Assembly (NCBI GenBank): GCA_016218005.1
Contig: JACRFF010000150.1
Span: 1 to 8,713 of the forward strand
DNA from: Ignavibacteriales bacterium
Lineage (GTDB): Bacteria > Bacteroidota > Ignavibacteria > UBA10030
DNA: 8,713 nt
Direction: 5' to 3'
In this document: one piece after another, positions 1 to 6,317 of the stretch
Layout of the letters: the number at the start of each line of letters is the position of its first letter
How positions within the stretch are numbered: position 1 is the first letter of the stretch
Notes under the pieces: generated by a model
Told to the model about the DNA's origin: nothing
Databases searched by the model: none
The model's input: the letters and a program-made list of their open reading frames with translations, nothing else
Translations under genes and position numbers: made by a program

Positions 1-168
1 AATCCCAAACTTACCGACGCTCTCGTTGATTTCGGCTACTTGCTGCTGGAATCCGGCGACACGGATGCCGCCTCAAGCCAATTTAGCAATGCGTTGCACC
101 TACAACCCGCGCACAAGCGCGCACGCGCCGGAGCGCATGCCGCGCGCGCAGTACATACGCGTCCATAA
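1..168 (+). CDS. TPR-like protein, C-terminal end (partial at 5' edge)
   Basis: The reading frame is open from the first base to TAA at 166-168 and gives the last 55 residues of a protein whose start lies outside the window. It reads as a helix-turn-helix of tetratricopeptide type: ALVDFGYLLLESGDTDAASSQ, then a second helix with QFSNALHLQP, where the small/large residue spacing and the closing proline fit a TPR. It ends in a basic, alanine/arginine-rich tail. TPRs are protein-protein interaction scaffolds; no enzymatic function can be inferred. The next gene starts four bases after this stop and has no Shine-Dalgarno, so the two are probably co-transcribed and translationally coupled. The next gene also begins with TPR-like repeats, which supports a shared role. 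The frame and ending are secure; the family call rests on one repeat. Confidence 0.6.
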   Translation, partial: NPKLTDALVDFGYLLLESGDTDAASSQFSNALHLQPAHKRARAGAHAARAVHTRP

Positions 169-172
169 ACCG

Positions 173-2179
173 ATGAAAACTTTTTTTAGACCGACCTATT
201 ATTGTATTGCTTTCGTATTGCTCTGGATTGGCAACGCTGCGGCACAACCGCTTCCACAGGATAGCATTGCATTTAATCCCGAAGTAGAACGCCAATTCAT
301 CCAAGCGATGAGATATTTCGGCGCCGGAGCGTTTGACAGTGCCGCCCTTGTATTCACGGAAAACATTCGGCTCTATCCGCGCAGCCATCGCGCTACCGGC
401 TGTTACATCATGGGAGGAAAGGCGCTCTACCAAGTAGGGAAGTATCGCGAATCCATCAAGCTGTTGAAAGACCTCATCGACTTATTCCCCGAAACGCAAT
501 ATGCCGACGATGCTCATTATACCCTCGCGCTCAACTACATCAAAGTGAGCCGCAGTGAAGATGCCGCCGCTGAGTTGCTCGTTGCCGTTGAATCATCGCA
601 CGACCAACGGTTAGCCGATCGTTCCGTCAAATTGCTCGATGCGCTTGCCGCCGGAGAATTGCCGATCGGCCAGTTGCAGCTGTTGGCGGCGGATGCCAAA
701 AAGGATGAGACAAAAGCATTGTTCAATTTTTACATCGGCGAAAAACTTTTCCGCAACGGCGATAACAAAATGGCGCTGGAAGTGCTTCGGGGAATCATCC
801 AACTGCCGCCCCACATTCAGTACGTGGGAGATGCGTTGAAGTTGATGGACCGAATCGAGAAGACGGACATTTTGAAAATCGGCATTGCGCTTCCGTTGAT
901 GCTCAAATCCGAACAGGCCGGAGTGCGCGATCAAGGGATGGAGTTTCTGAACGGCATTCAACTTGCGGTGGATGAATACAATCTCGATGCGCCGGTGCGC
1001 TTGACGCTGGAGATTCGGGATACTGAACGAGACCCAAGCGTTGCGGCTCGTCAGGTGACGGAGCTCTGCTCGGATTCCAAGGTCGTTGCGATCATCGGGC
1101 CTATTTCCAGCAACGAAGTTTTTGCGAGCGCAGGCATCGCGAACGCGCGCGGCATTCCTTTAATAACGCCAACCGGAACGTCGAATGGCATTGCCTCGAT
1201 CGGTCCGTACGTTTTCCAAGCCAACCCGGATTACGATACGCGGGGCCGCGCGATGGCAGAGTTTGCCTTCAAGCAACTTCACGCGCACACGGCGTCGTCC
1301 ATCGCGCCTCGCGATGCCATCGGCAAGCTGATTGCAGACGCGTTTCTTGATGAGTTCAAGCGTCTCGGCGGCGACGTCATCGATGCCCAGTGGTATGAAT
1401 CTGGTACGCAGGATTTGCGGACACAATTCAAAGTCATTCGTCTGCATGGACTTCAGCGGATGGAAGTTCCGTTCATTGATTTTGGCGGCAAGATAAAGAA
1501 TCAAGAGGTTGCCCGCCTTGTTGCCGCAGGCGCTCGTCGGCGCGTCATTGATTCATTGATAGAACGCCAAGGCAAAATTGAATTGGCAAAGCTTTTAGGC
1601 AAGAATGGAAAACAGATTGCCGACTCGCTTCGCATTCCGTATCTGACAGATTCCATGCGTTTTGATAGTCTCGGTCTTGCCGTACAATCCATCGACGTGT
1701 TGTTTGCGCCCATCAGCAGTTCAGAAGAGATCGGCGTTGTCGGTTCGCACGTAAAGCTGTTCAACATCCAAACACAGCTATTGGGAACTCAAGATTGGAA
1801 CGAGGTCAACGAACTCGACCAGCATCGGCAGTATGTCGATAACGTTATTTTTTCTTCCGACACCTATGTTGACAACAACGACCCGGGGTACAGGGCATTC
1901 GCGGCAAAATTTCAGAAGGCAAACAATAATCGGAAGCCATCCACGAACACGTTGTTCGCATACGACGTCATGAAATTTGTGGCGAACGTAGTCCGGCGTG
2001 GCGCTACAAGCCGCAATGCAATTGCGGCTGCGATTCCGAAAACCGCGCCATACGTTGGCCTGCACACCACGCTTTCCTTTCTGCCGCCGCGCGTCAATGG
2101 ATTCCTGACGGTGCTGCAATTCAAGAATCGCGCAATCAAAAAAATCGGGCAAATTGACCTATCGCTCCCAACGCCTTGA
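173..2179 (+). CDS. Secreted TPR + type I periplasmic-binding-fold protein (LppC/Leu-Ile-Val receptor-like)
   Basis: A 668-residue protein. An upstream in-frame ATG at 26 is possible, but it would overlap the preceding gene and add a basic, unstructured leader. ATG at 173 instead gives a clean signal peptide: MKTFF, a hydrophobic stretch (CIAFVLLWIGNAAA), and likely cleavage near AAA-QP around residue 25. Residues about 30-225 are helical TPR-like repeats (for example FGAGAFDSAALVFTENIRLYP and VGKYRESIKLLKDLIDLFP). From about residue 232 a type I periplasmic binding fold begins: ILKIGIALPL, then NGIQLAVDEYN, VVAIIGPISS and PLITPTGTS. Between about residues 437 and 505 a charged helical insertion interrupts the fold before IDVLFAPIS. 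TPR plus this fold is the plan of LppC/LpoA-type regulators of peptidoglycan synthases; amino-acid receptors share the fold. No permease or ATPase gene is adjacent, so a regulatory or sensing role is as likely as transport. It probably acts in the periplasm. Radical changes in residue use are not seen. Confidence 0.8.
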   Translation: MKTFFRPTYYCIAFVLLWIGNAAAQPLPQDSIAFNPEVERQFIQAMRYFGAGAFDSAALVFTENIRLYPRSHRATGCYIMGGKALYQVGKYRESIKLLKDLIDLFPETQYADDAHYTLALNYIKVSRSEDAAAELLVAVESSHDQRLADRSVKLLDALAAGELPIGQLQLLAADAKKDETKALFNFYIGEKLFRNGDNKMALEVLRGIIQLPPHIQYVGDALKLMDRIEKTDILKIGIALPLMLKSEQAGVRDQGMEFLNGIQLAVDEYNLDAPVRLTLEIRDTERDPSVAARQVTELCSDSKVVAIIGPISSNEVFASAGIANARGIPLITPTGTSNGIASIGPYVFQANPDYDTRGRAMAEFAFKQLHAHTASSIAPRDAIGKLIADAFLDEFKRLGGDVIDAQWYESGTQDLRTQFKVIRLHGLQRMEVPFIDFGGKIKNQEVARLVAAGARRRVIDSLIERQGKIELAKLLGKNGKQIADSLRIPYLTDSMRFDSLGLAVQSIDVLFAPISSSEEIGVVGSHVKLFNIQTQLLGTQDWNEVNELDQHRQYVDNVIFSSDTYVDNNDPGYRAFAAKFQKANNNRKPSTNTLFAYDVMKFVANVVRRGATSRNAIAAAIPKTAPYVGLHTTLSFLPPRVNGFLTVLQFKNRAIKKIGQIDLSLPTP

Positions 2180-2198
2180 AATGTAGAGGGCAGAATCA

Positions 2199-2912
2199 AT
2201 GACGCTTTCACCCTCCGATAGAAAGCCGGCAACCGGGCATTCGACGATCAAAGAATGGCCGGAGGATGACCGTCCCCGCGAACGTCTCAAAGGACAAGGG
2301 GCGCGCTCGTTGAGCGAAGCGGAGTTGCTTGCGATTCTTATCCGCACCGGTGCCAAAGGAATAACTGCCCTTGACCTCGCCCGAAGGTTGCTATCCAATG
2401 GCAGATCGTTGCACGAGATAGCTCAATTTGCAGTCGGGGATTTCCAAGAATTCGGTATCGGAGAGGCCAGAGCATCAGCGATCGTGGCGGCGTTCGAGTT
2501 GGCGCGTCGCATCCTCGTCCACGGTACTGGCGTGCAAATGTCGTTCAACGCACCGGAAGATGTCGCCAAAACATTCGGCCCACGGCTCAAAGACCTGCAG
2601 CAAGAAGAGTTTTGGATTCTCTTGCTGAACGCAGCGAACAAGTCCATTGGTCAACGCATGGTTACCCGCGGAACGCTCACGTCGTCGCTTGTGCATCCGC
2701 GCGAGTGTTTTCACGAAGCGATCAAACAACGGGCGGCGAGCGTCATTTTTATCCACAATCATCCCAGCGGCAATCCGGAACCCAGTCAAGAGGATATCGT
2801 AATCACCAAACAGCTTGTTGAATCCGGTCGAGTGCTTGGTATCCCTGTACACGACCACATTATCGTTGCCGGCAATGGCTTCACAAGCATGGCCGAGCGA
2901 AAACTCTTATGA
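2199..2912 (+). CDS. radC: RadC family JAMM/MPN+ protein
   Basis: A 237-residue protein of normal length for the family. ATG at 2199 is preceded by AGAGGG at 2185-2190, eight bases upstream. The N-terminal part (about 20-95) carries the WPEDDRPRERL opening and LSEAELLAILIRTG typical of RadC, then a helix-hairpin-helix-like segment (FGIGEARASAIVAAFELARR). The C-terminal JAMM domain has the full metal site: Glu136 or Glu137 in QEEFWILLLN, then His186-x-His188 and Asp199 in HNHPSGNPEPSQED. This is the zinc-binding signature of MPN+ metalloproteases. Despite the name, a direct role in DNA repair has been questioned and the biochemical function of chromosomal RadC is unsettled; some paralogues ride on mobile elements, but no such context is seen here. 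The gap to the upstream gene is 19 bases, so it is probably the last gene of that transcript. No terminator is visible after it. Confidence 0.95.
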   Translation: MTLSPSDRKPATGHSTIKEWPEDDRPRERLKGQGARSLSEAELLAILIRTGAKGITALDLARRLLSNGRSLHEIAQFAVGDFQEFGIGEARASAIVAAFELARRILVHGTGVQMSFNAPEDVAKTFGPRLKDLQQEEFWILLLNAANKSIGQRMVTRGTLTSSLVHPRECFHEAIKQRAASVIFIHNHPSGNPEPSQEDIVITKQLVESGRVLGIPVHDHIIVAGNGFTSMAERKLL

Positions 2913-2946
2913 ACAAATGGAGTCTATAATAAAGAGAGATTTATTC

Positions 2947-2977
2947 TTGACTTTGGATTCACTTCTCTATAATTTTG
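2947..2977 (+). promoter_or_regulatory. Promoter of the lipoprotein-LysM operon
   Basis: TTGACT at 2947-2952 is followed by TATAATTTTG at 2968-2977. Read as a classical sigma-70 promoter, both hexamers are good (TTGACT and a perfect TATAAT) but the spacer is short, 15 bases. Read as the Bacteroidota-type promoter, TTG at 2947 and TAATTTTG at 2970-2977 match TTG-N20-TAnnTTTG exactly. Transcription would start near 2983-2985 and leave a 5' leader of about 40 bases before the ATG at 3025. The same TTG-N20-TA spacing is found upstream of the tRNA gene at 6014-6044, which favours the second reading. Confidence 0.6.
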
Positions 2978-3007
2978 GCACAGTAGAAGACGGTAAGGTT
3001 ATCAATC

Positions 3008-3015
3008 AGAAGGAG
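3008..3015 (+). promoter_or_regulatory. Strong Shine-Dalgarno of the lipoprotein gene
   Basis: AGAAGGAG ends nine bases before ATG 3025 and is a near-perfect anti-16S match. It fixes 3025 as the start rather than in-frame upstream codons that would run back into radC. It is clearly stronger than the sites of the neighbouring genes and suggests high expression, in keeping with an abundant envelope lipoprotein. Confidence 0.8.
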
Positions 3016-3024
3016 ACCCTGAGT

Positions 3025-3288
3025 ATGAAGAAGAGTATTGGTCTAATGGTGGTGGGGGCGGCGTTTGTTGCGATGAGTGCCACCGGATGCAAGAGCGCTC
3101 CATCTGCGGAAGAACTGAAGCAGCTTGACGACCTCAAGGCAGAAGTCTCTTCAATTGAAAAAGAAATCAATGCACGCCAGACAGAGAAAGCAGCATTGCA
3201 ACGAGCGATTGCTGAGAAGGATTCGCGATTGCAACAGTGCTTGAAAGACAAAGAAGCAGTGCAGCAACACATCAAAGGTATGATGTAA
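3025..3288 (+). CDS. Small coiled-coil lipoprotein
   Basis: An 87-residue protein. Residues 1-21 form a lipoprotein signal peptide: two lysines, a hydrophobic core (IGLMVVGAAFVAM), then a lipobox ATGC with lipidated Cys22. The mature chain is short, highly charged and predicted helical. Hydrophobic positions spaced 3-4 apart (L37, V41, I44, I48, then A56/L58, A63, L69) make a coiled coil through about residue 80. One further cysteine, Cys72, lies in this helix. Its length and plan recall small Lpp-like envelope lipoproteins, though no sequence homology to Lpp is claimed. The next gene begins 14 bases after the stop and encodes a LysM protein with a matching coiled-coil segment; see findings. 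A shared role, with one partner lipid-anchored and the other binding peptidoglycan, is inferred. Family unrecognised. Confidence 0.85.
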   Translation: MKKSIGLMVVGAAFVAMSATGCKSAPSAEELKQLDDLKAEVSSIEKEINARQTEKAALQRAIAEKDSRLQQCLKDKEAVQQHIKGMM

Positions 3289-3302
3289 GGGAAGGACGAA
3301 CT

Positions 3303-4082
3303 ATGAAGAAGGCATTTGACATAACGCTCCGCCTGCTCCTTGTAGCCATCGCCATTTCGGTTGCTGCTACGAGCGTATACTCACAAGAAATGAATAAAGA
3401 AGAGTGGCAGAAACAGATTACCGACCTGACCACCAAGCGCAACGATCTCAAGAACAAATTGACGGCGGCACAATCGGAAGTTGCGGCGCTGCAAAAGCAG
3501 GATGCTGACAAAGCCACCGCGCTCAAACTCTGTCAGGATGAATTGGCGCAGACGATGAAGGCCAATAGCGCCGCTGATGAATCGGCATTCGCGTCGAGCG
3601 TTGATAACCCCGATGCAAAGCTGAACGATCTTTCAAAGCTTTCCAATCAAGACTTGTATGCCCGCCGAGCTGAATTAGACAGCGTGCAGGCTTGGATCGA
3701 TAATGCAAAGAAAAGTCCGTTTAGTGCTGTAGAAAAATACGCGAACCGTTTGAAAGACGTCCAGGGACGGTTGGATGCTCTTCGCAAGTCGCTCGAACAA
3801 TCAATCGCAAGCGGACAAGCAATGCAGACGTATACTGTCGGCACGTGGGCGAAGGACCGAGATTGCTTATGGAACATTGCGAAGAAGCCCAAAATCTATG
3901 ACAACGCATTTCTGTGGCCGAAGATTTGGCAGGGTAACCGCGACCAAATCAAGAATGCTGATGTCATTCACCCCGGACAAAAGCTGAAGATTCCGCCCAA
4001 AGCAGAATTGACCAAACAAGAAAAATCGGCCCTGCGATCGTATTGGGATAAGAAGCAGGTTGCTGCGGCTCCAACGAAGTAA
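3303..4082 (+). CDS. Secreted coiled-coil protein with C-terminal LysM domain
   Basis: A 259-residue protein. ATG 3303 follows GGAAGGA (3290-3296) by six bases, and it starts a signal peptide (MKKAFD, a hydrophobic core RLLLVAIAISVAA, probable cleavage after VYS at residue 27). Starting further upstream would overlap the lipoprotein gene. Residues about 33-85 are a charged coiled coil (DLTTKRNDLKNKLTAAQSEV), including Cys77. Residues about 105-172 form a second helical region. Residues about 177-231 are a LysM-type module: YTVGTWAKDRDCLWNIAKKP, then WPKIWQGNRDQIKNADVIHP and GQKLKIPP. LysM binds N-acetylglucosamine-containing glycans, here probably peptidoglycan in the periplasm. The module is somewhat longer between its first strand and helix than minimal LysM and contains an extra cysteine (Cys188). 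It is last in a two-gene operon closed by the terminator at 4125-4167. Proteins of this plan are common, usually uncharacterised envelope proteins. Confidence 0.87.
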   Translation: MKKAFDITLRLLLVAIAISVAATSVYSQEMNKEEWQKQITDLTTKRNDLKNKLTAAQSEVAALQKQDADKATALKLCQDELAQTMKANSAADESAFASSVDNPDAKLNDLSKLSNQDLYARRAELDSVQAWIDNAKKSPFSAVEKYANRLKDVQGRLDALRKSLEQSIASGQAMQTYTVGTWAKDRDCLWNIAKKPKIYDNAFLWPKIWQGNRDQIKNADVIHPGQKLKIPPKAELTKQEKSALRSYWDKKQVAAAPTK

Positions 4083-4124
4083 ACTCAAGGATTGCGATTC
4101 TTCCTTGAAGACCGAAATTCACGA

Positions 4125-4167
4125 ACAACGCCCTCAACGCACGCGCAAAGAGGGCGTTGTCTTTTTT
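4125..4167 (+). terminator. Intrinsic terminator after the LysM gene
   Basis: CAACGCCCTC at 4126-4135 is the perfect reverse complement of GAGGGCGTTG at 4150-4159; an A-T pair (4125/4160) extends the stem to 11 bp. The 14-base loop is followed at once by TCTTTTTT (4160-4167). Strong GC-rich stem plus U-tract, 42 bases past the LysM stop. It separates the envelope operon from phoH, whose start lies 17 bases further on, so phoH either depends on readthrough or has a promoter that I cannot identify. Confidence 0.9.
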
Positions 4168-4184
4168 GTGGAGTCTCTTAAGCA

Positions 4185-5201
4185 TTGATTGAAAAACGAG
4201 TTCAGCTGGCGGGAGTTGATGCTGTTCAACTCTTCGGGTATAATGATGCGCATCTGCAGTTGTTTGAAGACCGCTTCGAAGCTGCGATAACGGCCCGCGG
4301 TGATCAGATCCTGATCAAGGGACAGCAGAACGATGTTTTGAAGATCGAAAAGATCTTCAAAGAATTGGTCTATATCCTCAACAAGAACGGCAATCTCAGT
4401 CCCAACGACGTCGAGACGGTTATTGATTTAGTCGGCGTCAACGGTAGTTCACCTGCTCTGCCGGAAGAGGCAACCTCCGCCGAGGAAGGCGATGCTGCCA
4501 TTCTCTTTACGAAGCTTGGAATCATCAAGGCGCGAACTCCTGGTCAAAAAAAATATCTCCACGAGGTTCGCAAGAACGATATTGTCTTTGCGATTGGTCC
4601 GGCAGGAACGGGCAAAACCTATCTTGCCGTGGCAATGGCGGTCGCCGCACTAAAAAACCGAGACGTTACCAAAATCATCTTGGCACGGCCTGCGGTAGAA
4701 GCGGGGGAGAGCTTAGGGTTTTTACCTGGCGACTTCCGTGAAAAAATCGACCCGTATCTTCGGCCACTGTACGATGCGCTGGATGACATGCTTTCTGCCG
4801 AGAAATTGAAAGGGTATCTGGAAAAACGAATTGTAGAGATCGTGCCGCTTGCCTATATGCGCGGTCGAACCTTGCACAATGCGTTTGTCATTCTTGATGA
4901 AGCGCAAAATGCAACTGCCGTGCAAATGAAAATGTTTTTAACCCGCCTTGGTGTGCATTCCCGAGCCATCATCACCGGCGACATCACTCAAATCGACCTG
5001 CCGGCGAAGTCGACGTCAGGATTAGTCCAGATCCAGGAAGTGCTCAAGAAGATTCAAGGTGTGTCGTTCGTGTATTTCGACAAGCAAGATGTCGTGCGCC
5101 ACAAGTTGGTGAAGGATATTATCGAAGCGTACGATCGCTTCAATTCAAATGGTTCTAACCATTCAACGGCGGATGCGTCTACTGTTTCTCCTTCTTCTTG
5201 A
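4185..5201 (+). CDS. phoH: PhoH family ATPase (PhoH/YbeZ-like)
   Basis: A 338-residue protein, about the usual length. The start codon is TTG at 4185: the family's N-terminal motif VQLFGYNDAHLQLFEDRF begins within ten residues, no in-frame ATG precedes it, and TGGAG at 4169-4173 supplies a modest ribosome site 11 bases upstream. Residues about 5-75 look like the small KH-like RNA-binding domain of the family (ITARGDQILIKG). The ATPase core has Walker A GPAGTGKT at 138-145, the family signature GESLGFLPGD, Walker B VILDEAQN at 235-242, and sensor-like TGDITQIDLP. The tail after IIEAYDRF is a low-complexity Ser/Thr/Asn stretch. PhoH/YbeZ proteins are cytoplasmic P-loop NTPases linked to RNA metabolism and ribosome maturation together with YbeY; no ybeY lies next to it here. 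The end overlaps mazG on the opposite strand by 23 bp. Confidence 0.93.
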   Translation: MIEKRVQLAGVDAVQLFGYNDAHLQLFEDRFEAAITARGDQILIKGQQNDVLKIEKIFKELVYILNKNGNLSPNDVETVIDLVGVNGSSPALPEEATSAEEGDAAILFTKLGIIKARTPGQKKYLHEVRKNDIVFAIGPAGTGKTYLAVAMAVAALKNRDVTKIILARPAVEAGESLGFLPGDFREKIDPYLRPLYDALDDMLSAEKLKGYLEKRIVEIVPLAYMRGRTLHNAFVILDEAQNATAVQMKMFLTRLGVHSRAIITGDITQIDLPAKSTSGLVQIQEVLKKIQGVSFVYFDKQDVVRHKLVKDIIEAYDRFNSNGSNHSTADASTVSPSS

Positions 5202-5961
5202 TTTCCTCCCACAGGGTATCCATCTCGGCGAGCGATGAGTCGTTGGGTGTCTTGCCTTGTCGCCGCAGTTCTTCTTCAATCATGCGGAATCGTCGGCTGA
5301 ATTTTTCCATTGTGTGCCGCAGCGCAATTTCGGGATTGATCTTGAGGAACCGAGCGTAGTTGACGAGTGAAAAGAGCAGATCGCCGAACTCCCGCTCCAT
5401 TTCATTCTGATCACCCTGAATACACGATGCTTCGAGTTCACCGATTTCCTCGTGAATTTTTTTGATGACATCTTTTCGGTCGTTCCAATCAAACCCCACT
5501 TTGGATGCCTTGTCCTGAAGTCGAAACGCACGCAACAATCCGGGAAGGGAATTCGGCACGCCATCCAGTGCGGAAGTCCGCCCTTCCTGCATCTTCAGCG
5601 ATTCCCAACGGTGGCTGACTTCGTCGGCGGTCAACGGCACGGTGTCGCTGAACACGTGCGGGTGCCGTCGAATCATTTTGTCGACTGCAGAAGCAAGCAC
5701 GTCTTCAAGAGCAAAGGATTTTTCTTCTTCTGCCATCACCGTGTGAAGAATGATGTGGAGCAGCAGGTCGCCCAATTCAACTTTGAGTTCGTGCCAGTTC
5801 TTGAAGTCGATGGTTTCAACAGTTTCATATGCTTCTTCGATCAGATGTGGTCGGAGAGATTCGTGCGTTTGCTGTCGATCCCACGGACAATCCTTGCGCA
5901 GCCGCCGGATGATCGCAACATATTCTTCAAACTGTGCACCGATAGATTGATGTTTTGTCAT
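5179..5961 (-). CDS. mazG: MazG nucleoside triphosphate pyrophosphohydrolase
   Basis: A 260-residue, full-length two-domain MazG. It hydrolyses (d)NTPs to the monophosphate and pyrophosphate, clearing aberrant nucleotides and, in E. coli, lowering ppGpp under starvation. Domain 1 (about 15-105) opens with LRKDCPWDRQQTHESLRPHL and has the metal-binding set Glu42, Glu43, Glu46 (EEAYE) and Glu62/Asp65 (ELGD). Domain 2 (about 155-255) has Glu171, Glu172, Glu175 (EEIGE) and Glu191/Asp194 (EFGD), so both domains keep the acidic residues. The family insert ALDGVPNSLPGLLRAFRLQDKASKVGFDW links them. The start is fixed by a strong GGAGGAA ribosome site on the minus strand (5964-5970). A weak promoter-like pair (TTGAAT at 6010-6005 and TACCGT at 5987-5982, minus strand, 17-base spacer) lies upstream. 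No mazE/mazF toxin-antitoxin partner is nearby. Confidence 0.96.
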   Translation of the reverse strand: MTKHQSIGAQFEEYVAIIRRLRKDCPWDRQQTHESLRPHLIEEAYETVETIDFKNWHELKVELGDLLLHIILHTVMAEEEKSFALEDVLASAVDKMIRRHPHVFSDTVPLTADEVSHRWESLKMQEGRTSALDGVPNSLPGLLRAFRLQDKASKVGFDWNDRKDVIKKIHEEIGELEASCIQGDQNEMEREFGDLLFSLVNYARFLKINPEIALRHTMEKFSRRFRMIEEELRRQGKTPNDSSLAEMDTLWEEIKKKEKQ

Positions 5962-6013
5962 GCTTCCTCCAAAGCGAACGCACGGTAGAGAAAAATGGAG
6001 CGAGATTCAATCG

Positions 6014-6044
6014 TTGTTTTTCTTGGCGGTTTGTGTTACATTTA
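6014..6044 (+). promoter_or_regulatory. Promoter for the tRNA-SRP RNA region
   Basis: TTGTTT at 6014-6019 and TACATT at 6037-6042 are 17 bases apart, a normal sigma-70 spacing with moderate hexamers. In Bacteroidota form it is TTG-N20-TACATTTA, seven of eight positions of TAnnTTTG, with the same spacing as the promoter at 2947-2977. It reads rightward, away from mazG. Transcription would begin near 6050 and run through the tRNA-like relic, tRNA-Ala and possibly ffs. It is the best candidate in the block; no better -10 element was seen nearer the tRNA. Confidence 0.5.
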
Positions 6045-6101
6045 CAGAGAAAAGAATTTGTAATCTTCCTTTTGAAGTGAACTGCTGTCGTCGAAGATCC
6101 C

Positions 6102-6157
6102 GGGGTCGCAGCACGGTTGGGAGAGCGTCCCGTCGTTGTGAGACGGAAGGTTGCCGG
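6102..6157 (+). pseudogene. Decayed tRNA-like relic (5' and anticodon portions)
   Basis: This stretch resembles the first two-thirds of a tRNA. GGGGTCG at 6102-6108 sits where an acceptor strand would. GCAC, GGTTGGGA, GAGC at 6111-6126 stands for the D arm and shares GTTGGGAGAGCG (6116-6127) with the intact tRNA-Ala downstream. CCGTC/GACGG (6130-6134/6142-6146) pairs perfectly around a seven-base loop GTTGTGA, so the nominal anticodon would be TGT. GCCGG at 6153-6157 resembles a T-arm 5' strand, but TTC-loop consensus, its 3' strand and the matching acceptor strand CGACCCC are all absent. There are also extra bases before the anticodon stem and one D-stem mismatch. It is therefore not a functional tRNA by sequence; a degenerate duplicate is the simplest reading. 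Confidence 0.5.
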
Positions 6158-6191
6158 TTGTTTGAAATGCAGGCAAGCAGCATTCGTTCAT

Positions 6192-6267
6192 GGGGCTGTA
6201 GCTCAGTTGGGAGAGCGCTTCGTTCGCAACGAAGAGGTCGTCGGTTCGATCCCGATCAGCTCCACCA
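6192..6267 (+). tRNA. tRNA-Ala (anticodon CGC)
   Basis: All four arms fold. The acceptor is GGGGCTG (6192-6198) with CAGCTCC, including the G3:U70 wobble pair that is the identity element of alanine tRNAs. The D arm is GCTC/GAGC. The anticodon stem CTTCG/CGAAG encloses loop TTCGCAA, so the anticodon is CGC, reading GCG (Ala). The variable loop is AGGTC. The T arm is GTCGG, TTCGATC, CCGAT. The discriminator is A and CCA is encoded (6265-6267), total 76 bases. CGC is the least common alanine anticodon in many bacteria; TGC and GGC isoacceptors are presumably elsewhere in the genome. It lies 50 bases before the SRP RNA and may share its transcript. Confidence 0.97.
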
Positions 6268-6317
6268 GTAAGATGTATTTCTAAAAATTTTGTGAAAGTG
6301 TATGCATTGAAGTTGTT

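Noticed and set aside
26..172. Upstream ATG at 26 as the start of the TPR/binding-fold protein
   Set aside because: It overlaps the preceding reading frame, adds a basic unstructured leader and hides the clean signal peptide that begins at ATG 173.
2925..2930. A second TATAAT just after radC
   Set aside because: No acceptable -35 element 16-20 bases upstream; the promoter at 2947-2977 is far better.
5148..5163. Perfect inverted repeat AATGGT-TCTA-ACCATT near the end of phoH
   Set aside because: AT-rich six-base stem inside coding sequence with no T-tract after it on either strand; not credible as a terminator or operator on present evidence.
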